A stretch of DNA of 5,484 nucleotides, taken from the NCBI GenBank assembly GCA_029287275.1, contig JARFRL010000253.1, positions 1-5,484 on the forward strand, given 5' to 3'. This stretch comes from Pontiella desulfatans (GTDB lineage: Bacteria > Verrucomicrobiota > Kiritimatiellia > Kiritimatiellales > Pontiellaceae). Positions 1-5,484 of this stretch are shown piece by piece. Numbering within the stretch: position 1 is the first letter of the stretch; every line of letters starts with the position of its first letter. Position numbers and translations under genes: made by a program. The notes beneath the pieces are model-generated. The model made no database searches. It was not told the DNA's origin and saw only the letters and a list, made by a program, of their open reading frames with translations.

Positions 1-1169
1 AGGCGCAGGGCGTTGAGCTTGATGAAGCCGGTCGCGTCGGACTGGTCGTACCCGCCGGCCTCGTCGAAGCTGACGAGTTCGGGGCTGTAGAGCGAGTACG
101 GCGACTTGCGGCCGCACACGTGCACGCCGCCTTTGTAGAGCTTGACGCGGACGTCGCCGGTGACGGTTTCCTGGCTCTGGGCGATCGCGGCCTGAAGCAT
201 CTCGCGTTCGGGGGCGAACCAGAAGCCGTTGTAGACCAGCTCGGCGTACTTCGGAATGAAGCCGTCGCGCAGGTGCGTCACTTCGCGGTCCATGCAGATC
301 GACTCCAGCGCGCGGTGCGCGTGGTGCAGGATCGTACCGCCGGGCGTTTCGTACACGCCGCGGTCCTTCATGCCGGTGAAGCGGTTCTCGACGATGTCGA
401 TACGGCCAACGGCGTGCTCGCAACCGATCGCGTTGAGCTTTTTCAACAACGCGGCCGCGCCGAGCTTCTCGCCATTCACGGAAACCGGAACGCCTTTTTC
501 AAAGCCGACCTCGACGTACTCCGCTTCGTCCGCGGCTTGGCTGAGCGGCTTGGTCATGCACCACATGTCCTCGTCGGGCTCGTTCCACGGATCTTCGAGG
601 ATGCCGCCCTCGAAACTGATGTGCAGCATGTTGCGGTCCATCGAATACGGCTTCGCCGCGGAAACGGTGGTCGGGATGCCCTTCTCTTCCAGATACTTGA
701 TCATGTCGGGGCGGCCTTCGAACGGGAAGTCCTCCGGCATGCGCCAGGGGGCGATCACCTTGATGTCGGGCTTGAGCGCGTACGCGGTGAGCTCGAAGCG
801 AACCTGGTCGTTGCCTTTGCCGGTCGCGCCGTGGCAGATGGCTTCCGCGCCTTCGAGGTTCGCGATGTCGATCATGCGTTTCGCGATGAGCGGACGGGCG
901 ATGGAGGTGCCGAGCAGGTAGGTGCCTTCGTAGATGGCGTTGGCCTGCATGATCGGATAGATGTAGTCGGCCGCGAACTCCTCCTGCACGTCGTCGACGT
1001 AGCATTTGACCGCGCCGTGTTTGAGCGCCTTTTCCTCGAGACCGTCGAGCTCCTCCTCCTGGCCCACGTTGGAGCAGTAGCAGATGACTTCGGCGTTATA
1101 TTTTTCCTGCAACCAGGTCAACAACACGGTGGTGTCAAGACCACCGGAATACGCGAGTACGACTTTCAT
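1..1169 (-). CDS. argG: Argininosuccinate synthase, partial (C-terminal end cut by window edge)
   Basis: Cytosolic enzyme of arginine synthesis that condenses citrulline and aspartate, using ATP, to argininosuccinate, AMP and pyrophosphate. From the ATG at 1169 I read 389 codons without a stop. Residues 6-13 read AYSGGLDT, the pyrophosphate-binding loop of N-type ATP pyrophosphatases, and residues 114-126 read GATGKGNDQVRFE, the second family signature. Further on, VGRIDIVENRFTGMK and a GGTILHHAHRALE stretch are typical of the family. The signature begins at residue 6, as in the short (about 400-residue) type rather than the longer E. coli type, so only about 10-15 residues should be missing beyond the left edge. 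The start is supported by an AAAGGA site 8 bases upstream. It lies 36 bases after the unrecognised 368-residue gene and belongs with argB and argD upstream. Identification is secure. Confidence 0.97.
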   Translation of the reverse strand, partial: MKVVLAYSGGLDTTVLLTWLQEKYNAEVICYCSNVGQEEELDGLEEKALKHGAVKCYVDDVQEEFAADYIYPIMQANAIYEGTYLLGTSIARPLIAKRMIDIANLEGAEAICHGATGKGNDQVRFELTAYALKPDIKVIAPWRMPEDFPFEGRPDMIKYLEEKGIPTTVSAAKPYSMDRNMLHISFEGGILEDPWNEPDEDMWCMTKPLSQAADEAEYVEVGFEKGVPVSVNGEKLGAAALLKKLNAIGCEHAVGRIDIVENRFTGMKDRGVYETPGGTILHHAHRALESICMDREVTHLRDGFIPKYAELVYNGFWFAPEREMLQAAIAQSQETVTGDVRVKLYKGGVHVCGRKSPYSLYSPELVSFDEAGGYDQSDATGFIKLNALR

Positions 1170-1177
1170 GATTCTAT

Positions 1178-1183
1178 TCCTTT
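1178..1183 (-). promoter_or_regulatory. Ribosome binding site of argG
   Basis: On the minus strand the sequence reads AAAGGA, 8 bases before the ATG at 1169. It lies in the 36-base gap between the 368-residue gene and argG and fixes the argG start. The gap shows neither a hairpin with a T-run nor a recognisable -35/-10 pair, so argG is probably read through from upstream. Confidence 0.75.
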
Positions 1184-1205
1184 CCGTGTAAAAGAGACGG
1201 GCTTT

Positions 1206-2312
1206 CTACCGTTCCGGCGACCCCGAATCAACCACCTTTCGCCACAACTCGAGCCATAGGCGGTGAAACTCCTCTTGATCTTCGGGCGACTTGAAAAGCA
1301 ACGGACGGCCAGCGCAGACGAGGGCCAGCGCGAAATCGGGGTCGTTCGACCCCTGTTTCAAAGCCTCCAGCACGCGCGTTTCGACCTCCAAGGCCGTGAC
1401 GCCCAACCTGACGAACACCGCGTCGAGGAGCGACGCCGCGGGCGCGGATTTTTTCGCGGTTCGCCGAAGAACGGCGCGATCGCCTTCCGCGACGAGCTCA
1501 ACCTTATCGAGCCCTTCCACGAACGCTTCCAACGACACCGGCGGATCCCTCAACAGCGCCCCATGCCCGGCCTCCACGCCCAGCAAGAGCGTGATCGCGA
1601 GCTGCTCGTAGCAATCCGCCTTGTCGCCCAGCTCGGCCTGCATGCGCGCGTGCGCCGCGGTCATCATCGAGGTCCAGACCGCCGCGCGCTCGGGAAGCTC
1701 GGGCCCGGTGGACTTGGCGATGGAATAGACGCCCTGCATCCAATCCAAGGTTTTGAACAAAATCGAATCGCCCGGCTTGAAGTCGGTCGCGAGATAGAAG
1801 TCGCGCAGATCGTAGGTGGAGACGGAAACCTTCGCGCCCGCCTTCTCGTTCACGGGATCGTCGCTCACCAGATACTCGCGGGATTGGACGTCGCCGAAGA
1901 AGCGCAGCGATTTTTTCGCCGCGGCCATGGGCAGATCGACGCGCTTGACGAGCGGGGCGGACCCGTCGGCCATCACCAGCCACGCGTCGGCGGGGAACAC
2001 GTCGCGGTTGATGAAGGGCGAGAAGCGGTGGCCGGGAAACAGATACCCGCCCGCGAGCTCTTCTTTCGAGGGCGTGACGAGAAACTCCGCGCCCTGAAAA
2101 AACCGGCGGCGCGGCACGTAGCGCGTGACCATCGGATCGTCCCACGACTCGAATAGATAAGGCGACGAGCCCGCGAGCTTCATCACCTCTTCTTCGTCGA
2201 CCTGTTGCCCGGCCCGCTCATCGAGAAAGCCCAGCAACTCATCGAGCTGAAAGGTCGCGTCGGAGGTTCGCCCGAACTCGTCGACCAACCGACCTAGCTC
2301 TTCTTTCCGCAT
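1206..2312 (-). CDS. Hypothetical protein, 368 residues, no recognised family
   Basis: I do not recognise this protein and assign no function. It has no signal peptide or membrane segment, so it is probably cytosolic. Residues 1-55 are charged and likely helical, and could form a small helical or winged-helix-like domain. Residues 60-130 are richer in aromatic and beta-prone residues (YVPRRRFFQGAEFLVTP, GYLFPGHRFSPF). Residues 178-200 contain FKPGDSILFKTLDWMQGVY, a PGD turn between strands as seen in small beta-barrel folds. Residues 205-255 and 295-365 look mainly helical, and the C-terminal part is rich in Leu, Glu and Trp. The ATG lies only 6 bases after the stop of the OB-fold gene and has no Shine-Dalgarno site of its own, which suggests translational coupling and perhaps a joint role. 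Base use resembles the arg genes, so it looks native. It ends 36 bases before argG. That it is a real gene is well supported by its length and fit in the operon. Confidence 0.85.
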   Translation of the reverse strand: MRKEELGRLVDEFGRTSDATFQLDELLGFLDERAGQQVDEEEVMKLAGSSPYLFESWDDPMVTRYVPRRRFFQGAEFLVTPSKEELAGGYLFPGHRFSPFINRDVFPADAWLVMADGSAPLVKRVDLPMAAAKKSLRFFGDVQSREYLVSDDPVNEKAGAKVSVSTYDLRDFYLATDFKPGDSILFKTLDWMQGVYSIAKSTGPELPERAAVWTSMMTAAHARMQAELGDKADCYEQLAITLLLGVEAGHGALLRDPPVSLEAFVEGLDKVELVAEGDRAVLRRTAKKSAPAASLLDAVFVRLGVTALEVETRVLEALKQGSNDPDFALALVCAGRPLLFKSPEDQEEFHRLWLELWRKVVDSGSPER

Positions 2313-2318
2313 CGCGGT

Positions 2319-2681
2319 TTAGAAGGGAATATCGTCTTCGTATTCGTCGAAGTCGGCCGGTACGTCCTTGTCGGACACCGGCGGCTTGTCTTCCGCGGCG
2401 GGCGCGGGCGCGGCCGCGCCGGTTTGAATCTTCCAGCCCTGCAGATTGTTGAAGTAGCGTCCGTTGTATTCGCGGCCGCGGATGTCGAAGGTAATGGTCA
2501 CTTCCTGCCCCGGCTGCACGTTGTCCAACAAGTTCACCTTGTCCTGAACGAATTCCAGACTGATTTCCTGCGGATATTTTCCGTCTTCAACCGTCACGAC
2601 CACTTCGCGCTTGGTGAATCCGCTGCCGAACGTTTGCGCGTCCTGCACGAGCTTTACTATTCCAGTTAAATCATACGCCAT
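2319..2681 (-). CDS. DUF3127-type OB-fold protein with SSB-like acidic C-terminal tail
   Basis: A 120-residue cytosolic protein. Residues 1-87 match my memory of the DUF3127 family, a short predicted OB-fold: an N-terminal strand (LTGIVKLVQDAQTFGS), KREVVVTVEDGKYPQEISLEF, a VQPGQEVTITFDIRGREYNGRYF segment at 56-77, and a closing strand LQGWKIQ. The REYNGRYF motif is the clearest mark. Residues 88-112 are an Ala/Pro-rich, then acidic linker, and the protein ends in EYEDDIPF, close to the DDIPF tip with which bacterial single-stranded DNA-binding proteins recruit repair and replication partners. I infer a single-strand nucleic-acid-binding or SSB-like role; the family has no firmly established function that I know of. 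It has a strong AAAGGAG site, lies 24 bases after the DUF2442 gene and 6 bases before the 368-residue gene. Classical Ssb is longer (about 150-180 residues), so this is probably not the main Ssb. Confidence 0.82.
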   Translation of the reverse strand: MAYDLTGIVKLVQDAQTFGSGFTKREVVVTVEDGKYPQEISLEFVQDKVNLLDNVQPGQEVTITFDIRGREYNGRYFNNLQGWKIQTGAAAPAPAAEDKPPVSDKDVPADFDEYEDDIPF

Positions 2682-2689
2682 TTTCTTGT

Positions 2690-2696
2690 CTCCTTT
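2690..2696 (-). promoter_or_regulatory. Ribosome binding site of the OB-fold gene
   Basis: The minus strand reads AAAGGAG 8 bases before the ATG at 2681. It is the strongest Shine-Dalgarno site inside the inserted block and fits a highly translated small protein. It lies in the 24-base gap after the DUF2442 stop, where I see no -10 element or terminator. Confidence 0.75.
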
Positions 2697-2705
2697 GTTT
2701 CAAAC

Positions 2706-3038
2706 TCAATCAACCGTTGAATCCGCTCCGTATTCGGCCGGCCCCTCGGCAACCATTTCGTCGCGCTTGTTTTCGGCGCGCAGATCGCCTGAATACAGAG
2801 CCTCGATGGAAAAACAGAGATCATAGTCATTCCAGACGAGGTTTCCATAGCTAATTACAAATCCTTTGAACCGCTCGACATCCAAATATTTCCGGATCTC
2901 GGCATGGTCTGATCCAGCAAGAAAGGGTTTGAAATCCACGGATTTCAAACAGCCGTCACTGAATTCGATTTCCAGCGTGTTCTCGGAAACCCAACGGGCG
3001 TTGGTCACGTTCAGTTCTTCTCCGTCGCTCAGACTCAT
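2706..3038 (-). CDS. DUF2442 domain-containing protein
   Basis: A 110-residue protein whose residues 9-85 follow the DUF2442 pattern: LNVTNARWVSENTLEIEFSD (a strand pair ending in FSDG), a VDFKPFL turn, a short helix around residues 46-57, then RFKGFVISYGNLVWNDYDLCF, and a closing helix with IEALY. The combination of FSDG, G-x-L-x-W and a final LY is characteristic. Residues 86-110 form a charged tail without recognisable fold. The biochemical role of the family is unknown; it is often found next to DUF4160, as here, and this pairing has led to the idea of toxin-antitoxin modules, which is unproven. The ATG overlaps the TGA of the DUF4160 gene (ATGA), so the two are coupled; a GGAGG site sits 5 bases upstream. 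Its GC content (about 42-57% by line) is clearly below that of the arg genes, suggesting horizontal transfer. It also contains a perfect 10-base inverted repeat. Confidence 0.85.
   Translation of the reverse strand: MSLSDGEELNVTNARWVSENTLEIEFSDGCLKSVDFKPFLAGSDHAEIRKYLDVERFKGFVISYGNLVWNDYDLCFSIEALYSGDLRAENKRDEMVAEGPAEYGADSTVD
2927..2950. repeat. Perfect inverted repeat, 10-base arms, 4-base loop
   Basis: The arm GTTTGAAATC (2927-2936) and its exact reverse complement GATTTCAAAC (2941-2950) flank the loop CACG. It lies inside the DUF2442 gene, across the codons for about residues 30-37, so in the mRNA it would form a stem of ten pairs. No run of T follows, so it is not an intrinsic terminator. 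It may be a coding coincidence, an mRNA structure that slows ribosomes, or a protein-binding site. Confidence 0.7.
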
Positions 3039-3340
3039 CTCAGCCTCCGATCGATTCGTTCCGGTTGTATTGCTTTATGGAGCACGAAGTAGTCAACCCA
3101 CTTCCGCACAATCTCATCCGAATACGCGGCGACCACCGCCCTGAAGTCCGCGAGCTGGGAGGCCTCTAACGGTCGACGCCCCTTTACGGATCGATATTGA
3201 ACATCGACCACCTTTCCGTTCACGATGGTGAAATCCGCCCGACACTCTCGGCCGTGGTAAAGCCCATGAACGCGCACCGGTTCGTGCTCGTTTGAATAGA
3301 ACAAGACGACCAGCCCGAAATATTCATAAAGCTTCGGCAT
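3035..3340 (-). CDS. DUF4160 domain-containing protein
   Basis: A 101-residue protein that begins in the manner of the DUF4160 family: MPKLYEYFGLVVLFYSNEHE, followed by PVRVHGLYHGRECRADFTI at residues 21-39, where the family usually has an H-x-H-V-x-Y type motif and a strand with charged residues. Here the first His is replaced (PVRVHGLYHG). Residues 40-47 read VNGKVVDV, and residues 60-90 form a helix (ASQLADFRAVVAAYSDEIVRKW) near the end of the domain. Function of the family is unknown. It lies 9 bases after the argD stop and has no good Shine-Dalgarno site, since the only G-run is the end of argD 15 bases upstream; translation probably depends on argD. It overlaps the DUF2442 start by 4 bases. 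Local GC ranges from 50 to 68% by line. A small toxin-like or ligand-binding role is possible but not shown. Confidence 0.83.
   Translation of the reverse strand: MPKLYEYFGLVVLFYSNEHEPVRVHGLYHGRECRADFTIVNGKVVDVQYRSVKGRRPLEASQLADFRAVVAAYSDEIVRKWVDYFVLHKAIQPERIDRRLR
3044..3048 (-). promoter_or_regulatory. Ribosome binding site of the DUF2442 gene
   Basis: The minus strand reads GGAGG 5 bases before the ATG at 3038, inside the last codons of the DUF4160 gene. Together with the ATGA overlap it decides the DUF2442 start and points to coupled, probably stoichiometric, production of the two proteins. Confidence 0.72.
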
Positions 3341-3349
3341 CGCGATTCG

Positions 3350-4591
3350 TTATTTCCCCATGCCGCATTCGCAGGGATTCGGCGACTGGGCCGCCATTTC
3401 ATCGTGCAACTCCTTGCACGACTCGGCGATCAACGCGAGCGCCTGGTCGATTTCTTCCTGCTTCACGTTCAGCGGGGGTAGCAATCGAAGCACATTACCC
3501 GCCGTCGCCAACGAGAGCATGCCTTTTTCCTGCAATTTTTTCTGCAACGGCGCGGCCGGCACGTCGAGCACCAGACCGAGCAACAGCCCCAGCCCCCGCA
3601 CGCCGGAGATCCATTTCTTGTGCTTCATCGCGATCTCGCAGAGTCCTTCCACGAAATGCGCGCCCATCATCAAGGTGTTGGCGAGCAGGCCCTCCTCCTC
3701 GATCACGTCCACGACCGCCTGGGCCGCGGAACACGCCAGCGGCGTTCCGCCGAAGGTGGTGGCGTGGTGCCCCGGCTGGAACACGTCCGCGAGCTTTTCG
3801 CCCGCGACGATCGCGCCGATCGGGAACCCGTTGCCGAGCCCTTTCGCGAGCGCGAACGCGTCGGGCGCCACGTCGTAGTTCTGAAATCCGAACCATTTAC
3901 CGGTTCGGCCCATGCCCGCTTGCACCTCGTCGCACAGCAATAGAATTCCTTTTTCATCGCACAGCTTCCGTAGCGCGGGGAGGAACTCCGGATCCGCGGG
4001 AATCACGCCGCCCTCGCCCTGAAGCGCCTCCACCAACACCGCCGCGGTTTTGGAGGTGATCGCGTCCTCCACCGACTCGATGTCGTTGAAGTTCGCGTAG
4101 GCGAAGCCTTCCGGCAACGGACCGAAGCCCGTTTGCACTTTTTCCTGTCCGGTCGCGGTCAGCGTCGCGAGCGTCCGCCCGTGGAAGGACTGCCGCATGG
4201 TGACGACCTCGTATTTTCCATGCTCGCTCCCCCACAGCCGCGCCAGCTTGATCAATCCCTCGTTCGCCTCGGCGCCCGAGTTGCAGAAGAAGCATTTCGC
4301 GCCCGGCAGGCCGGAATGTTTCGCCAACGATTGGGCGAGCACCGGCTGTTTTTCATTGAAGTACAGATTCGAGACGTGAACCAGGGTTTCAACCTGATCC
4401 TGCACGGCGCGTACCATTTTCGGATGACAATGCCCGATGTTGGTGACCGCGATGCCCGACACGAAGTCGAGATATTCATTCCCCTCGGCGTCCCATACGA
4501 ACGAGCCGGTTCCTTCCACCAGCGCGATGCCCGGCGCGTAGGTCGGCATTAGATGTTCTTTTTGCAACTCAGCGATTTCTGCCGTGTTCAT
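3350..4591 (-). CDS. argD: Acetylornithine aminotransferase
   Basis: A 413-residue cytosolic PLP-dependent class III aminotransferase. It transfers the amino group of glutamate to N-acetylglutamate semialdehyde, giving N-acetylornithine; many members also serve succinyldiaminopimelate in lysine synthesis, which the sequence cannot decide. Visible motifs in order are YLDFVSGIAV (40-49), GHCHP (53-57), NSGAEAN binding the PLP phosphate (104-110), SFHGRT (135-140), EALQGEGG (188-195), LLLCDEVQ with the PLP-ring Asp at 221, LAKGLGNGFPIGA with the Schiff-base Lys at 250, TTFGGTPLA (278-286) and LRLLPPL (368-374), whose Arg should bind the substrate carboxylate. Length is slightly above the usual 390-405 because of a short tail ending in NPCECGMGK. 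The start is backed by a GGAG site 7 bases upstream, and only 4 bases separate it from the argB stop. An ornithine or 4-aminobutyrate aminotransferase is less likely in this context. Confidence 0.95.
   Translation of the reverse strand: MNTAEIAELQKEHLMPTYAPGIALVEGTGSFVWDAEGNEYLDFVSGIAVTNIGHCHPKMVRAVQDQVETLVHVSNLYFNEKQPVLAQSLAKHSGLPGAKCFFCNSGAEANEGLIKLARLWGSEHGKYEVVTMRQSFHGRTLATLTATGQEKVQTGFGPLPEGFAYANFNDIESVEDAITSKTAAVLVEALQGEGGVIPADPEFLPALRKLCDEKGILLLCDEVQAGMGRTGKWFGFQNYDVAPDAFALAKGLGNGFPIGAIVAGEKLADVFQPGHHATTFGGTPLACSAAQAVVDVIEEEGLLANTLMMGAHFVEGLCEIAMKHKKWISGVRGLGLLLGLVLDVPAAPLQKKLQEKGMLSLATAGNVLRLLPPLNVKQEEIDQALALIAESCKELHDEMAAQSPNPCECGMGK
3402..3421. repeat. Inverted repeat near the 3' end of argD
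   Basis: The arm TCGTGCAA (3402-3409) is exactly complementary to TTGCACGA (3414-3421) around the loop CTCC. It lies in the last 75 bases of argD (codons for S-C-K-E-L-H-D). No T-run follows, so a terminator is unlikely; it may be a coding coincidence or an mRNA structure at the junction with the inserted block. Confidence 0.5.
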
Positions 4592-4595
4592 TTCA

Positions 4596-5468
4596 TTACT
4601 CCGTGATTTCGGTTCCCACGCCCTCGCTCGTGAACAATTCCAACAGGAGGGAATGCGGCATGGACGCGTCGATGATGTGGGCTTTTTTGATGCCCGATTC
4701 GACCGCGCCCACCATGCCTTTGATTTTCGGTAACATGCCGCCCGCGATCACGCCGCGCTCGATCAACTCGTCCACCTCGCCCAGATGCAGCGAGGAAATC
4801 AACGTCGACCGATCCTCCGGATCGCGCAGCAGCCCCGGCACGTCGGTCAGAAACACCAACTTGCGGGCTTTGAGTTCGCACGCGATCGCCGTCGCCGCGT
4901 CGTCGGCGTTGATGTTGTACAACCGCCCGTCCGGCCCCTTGCCCAGCGGCGTGATGACCGGAACGATCTCGGAGTTCAGATAGGCCTGAATCGGCTCGGT
5001 GTCGACATGAACGACCTTGCCCACGAAGCCCCAGTCGATCGGCTCGTTCGTTTCCGGATCGTTGCCCAGCATTTTCTCGACGCGGAGGATGTCCTCGCCA
5101 TGAATTCCGCGGGCCTTGCCATGAAAGCGCTGAACGATCTCAACCAGATGCGGGTTCACCTCGCGGTTGAGCACCCGCTCCACGACCAGAATCGTCTCGG
5201 CGTCCGTCACCCGCAACCCATGCGTGAAGTTGGGCGCGATGTTCGCCTCCTTCATCGAGCGCGAAATCGCTTTGCCACCGCCATGCACCACCACGGGTCG
5301 CATGCCGATGCATTCCATGAACGCGATGTCCTGCATGATGCGGCTATAGCCCTCTTCGCTCTCCATGATGCTGCCGCCGAGCTTGACGACCACGGTCTCG
5401 CCGCGGAACTGCTGAATGAACGGCAACGCCTCGATCAGCGCCGCGGCTTTTTCAATATACTTATCCAT
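4596..5468 (-). CDS. argB: Acetylglutamate kinase, probably arginine-inhibited type
   Basis: A 290-residue cytosolic amino-acid kinase that phosphorylates the gamma-carboxyl of N-acetylglutamate with ATP, the second and commonly rate-controlling step of arginine synthesis. Motifs are VVVKLGGS (26-33, catalytic Lys 29), VHGGGKAIS (61-69), GLRVTD (84-89, Arg 86 for substrate), NINADDAATAIA (185-196, with Asn and Asp expected at the reaction centre), FLTDVPGL (206-213), GGMLPK (243-248, second catalytic Lys) and a C-terminal SLLLELFTSEGVGTEI (273-288). The N-terminal stretch before the first strand (about 24 residues, IEALPFIQQF) resembles the mobile helix that arginine-sensitive kinases use to form a hexamer and that the insensitive E. 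coli enzyme lacks. Two usual motifs differ: GKD is GED (124-126) and IDGR is IDAS (266-269). The start has a purine-rich ribosome site 6 bases upstream. It is the first gene of the window; argC or argJ could lie beyond the right edge. Confidence 0.96.
   Translation of the reverse strand: MDKYIEKAAALIEALPFIQQFRGETVVVKLGGSIMESEEGYSRIMQDIAFMECIGMRPVVVHGGGKAISRSMKEANIAPNFTHGLRVTDAETILVVERVLNREVNPHLVEIVQRFHGKARGIHGEDILRVEKMLGNDPETNEPIDWGFVGKVVHVDTEPIQAYLNSEIVPVITPLGKGPDGRLYNINADDAATAIACELKARKLVFLTDVPGLLRDPEDRSTLISSLHLGEVDELIERGVIAGGMLPKIKGMVGAVESGIKKAHIIDASMPHSLLLELFTSEGVGTEITE
4599..4602 (-). promoter_or_regulatory. Ribosome binding site of argD
   Basis: The minus strand reads GGAG, overlapping the last sense codon of argB by position, 7 bases before the argD ATG at 4591. 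A nearer ATG at 4596 overlaps the argB stop but meets a stop after two codons, so 4591 is the start. The layout suggests ribosomes finishing argB can begin argD. Confidence 0.65.
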
Positions 5469-5474
5469 GTGAAA

Positions 5475-5484
5475 TCCTCTCCCT
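5475..5484 (-). promoter_or_regulatory. Ribosome binding site of argB
   Basis: The minus strand reads AGGGAGAGGA just upstream of the argB ATG, leaving 6 bases between the last A and the start codon. It is cut off by the window edge, so no promoter or arginine-repressor operator can be judged. Confidence 0.7.

Noticed and set aside
1170..1205. Possible separate promoter or terminator before argG
   Set aside because: Only 36 bases, with no hairpin plus T-run and no -35/-10 pair; only the ribosome site is supported.
120..1259. A 379-codon open frame on the plus strand opposite argG
   Set aside because: It is antisense to a secure argG, its protein resembles no family and is rich in Val, Arg, Asp and His in the way of a complementary-frame shadow in GC-rich DNA, and it has no convincing ribosome site.
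1263..2156. A 297-codon open frame on the plus strand opposite the 368-residue gene
   Set aside because: The minus-strand gene fits the operon spacing and direction, while this frame is very rich in Arg, Gly and His, has no recognisable domain and would be the only plus-strand gene.
2666..2848. A 60-codon minus-strand frame spanning the DUF2442 end and the OB-fold start
   Set aside because: Overlaps the well-supported DUF2442 gene in another frame and overruns the ribosome site of the next gene.
3292..4059. A 255-codon plus-strand frame opposite argD and the DUF4160 start
   Set aside because: Extremely rich in Arg, Pro, Ala and Ser with no fold-like pattern, and fully antisense to argD.

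Overview
The window is a compact, one-directional stretch of bacterial chromosome. Every supported gene lies on the minus strand and is read from the right end (5468) to the left edge. Gaps between genes are mostly under 40 bases and two genes overlap by 4 bases, so the whole stretch looks like one operon. GC content is high in most of it (about 62-67% in lines counted by hand). The genes suggest a free-living Gram-negative bacterium that makes its own arginine. No marker fixes the phylum. The DUF3127-type OB-fold gene and the N-terminally extended acetylglutamate kinase would fit an uncultured FCB/PVC-like or deltaproteobacterium-like lineage, but that is only a guess.

Region by region, in order of transcription: argB (acetylglutamate kinase, 5468-4596); argD (acetylornithine aminotransferase, 4591-3350); a small DUF4160 gene (3340-3035) overlapping a DUF2442 gene (3038-2706); a short OB-fold protein of the DUF3127 type with an SSB-like acidic tail (2681-2319); an unrecognised 368-residue protein (2312-1206); and argG (argininosuccinate synthase, from 1169, cut by the left edge about 10-15 residues before its end). 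No stretch of more than about 40 bases lacks a gene, and I saw no RNA gene, IS element, CRISPR array or convincing terminator or promoter.

The three arg genes catalyse steps 2, 4 and 7 of arginine synthesis. ArgB phosphorylates N-acetylglutamate, ArgD transaminates the semialdehyde to N-acetylornithine, and ArgG joins citrulline to aspartate. The ArgB N-terminal helix resembles that of arginine-inhibited kinases, so feedback control by arginine is likely. argF, which often follows argD, is not there. Its place is taken by four genes with no obvious arginine role.

The most interesting part is this inserted block (3340-1206). The DUF4160/DUF2442 pair has lower GC (about 53%) than its surroundings and looks acquired, with a toxin-antitoxin-like layout but no demonstrated function. 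The OB-fold gene and the 368-residue gene are separated by 6 bases and look translationally coupled, so they may work together. I found no clear evidence of a complete new system, but these two pairs deserve a comparative check.
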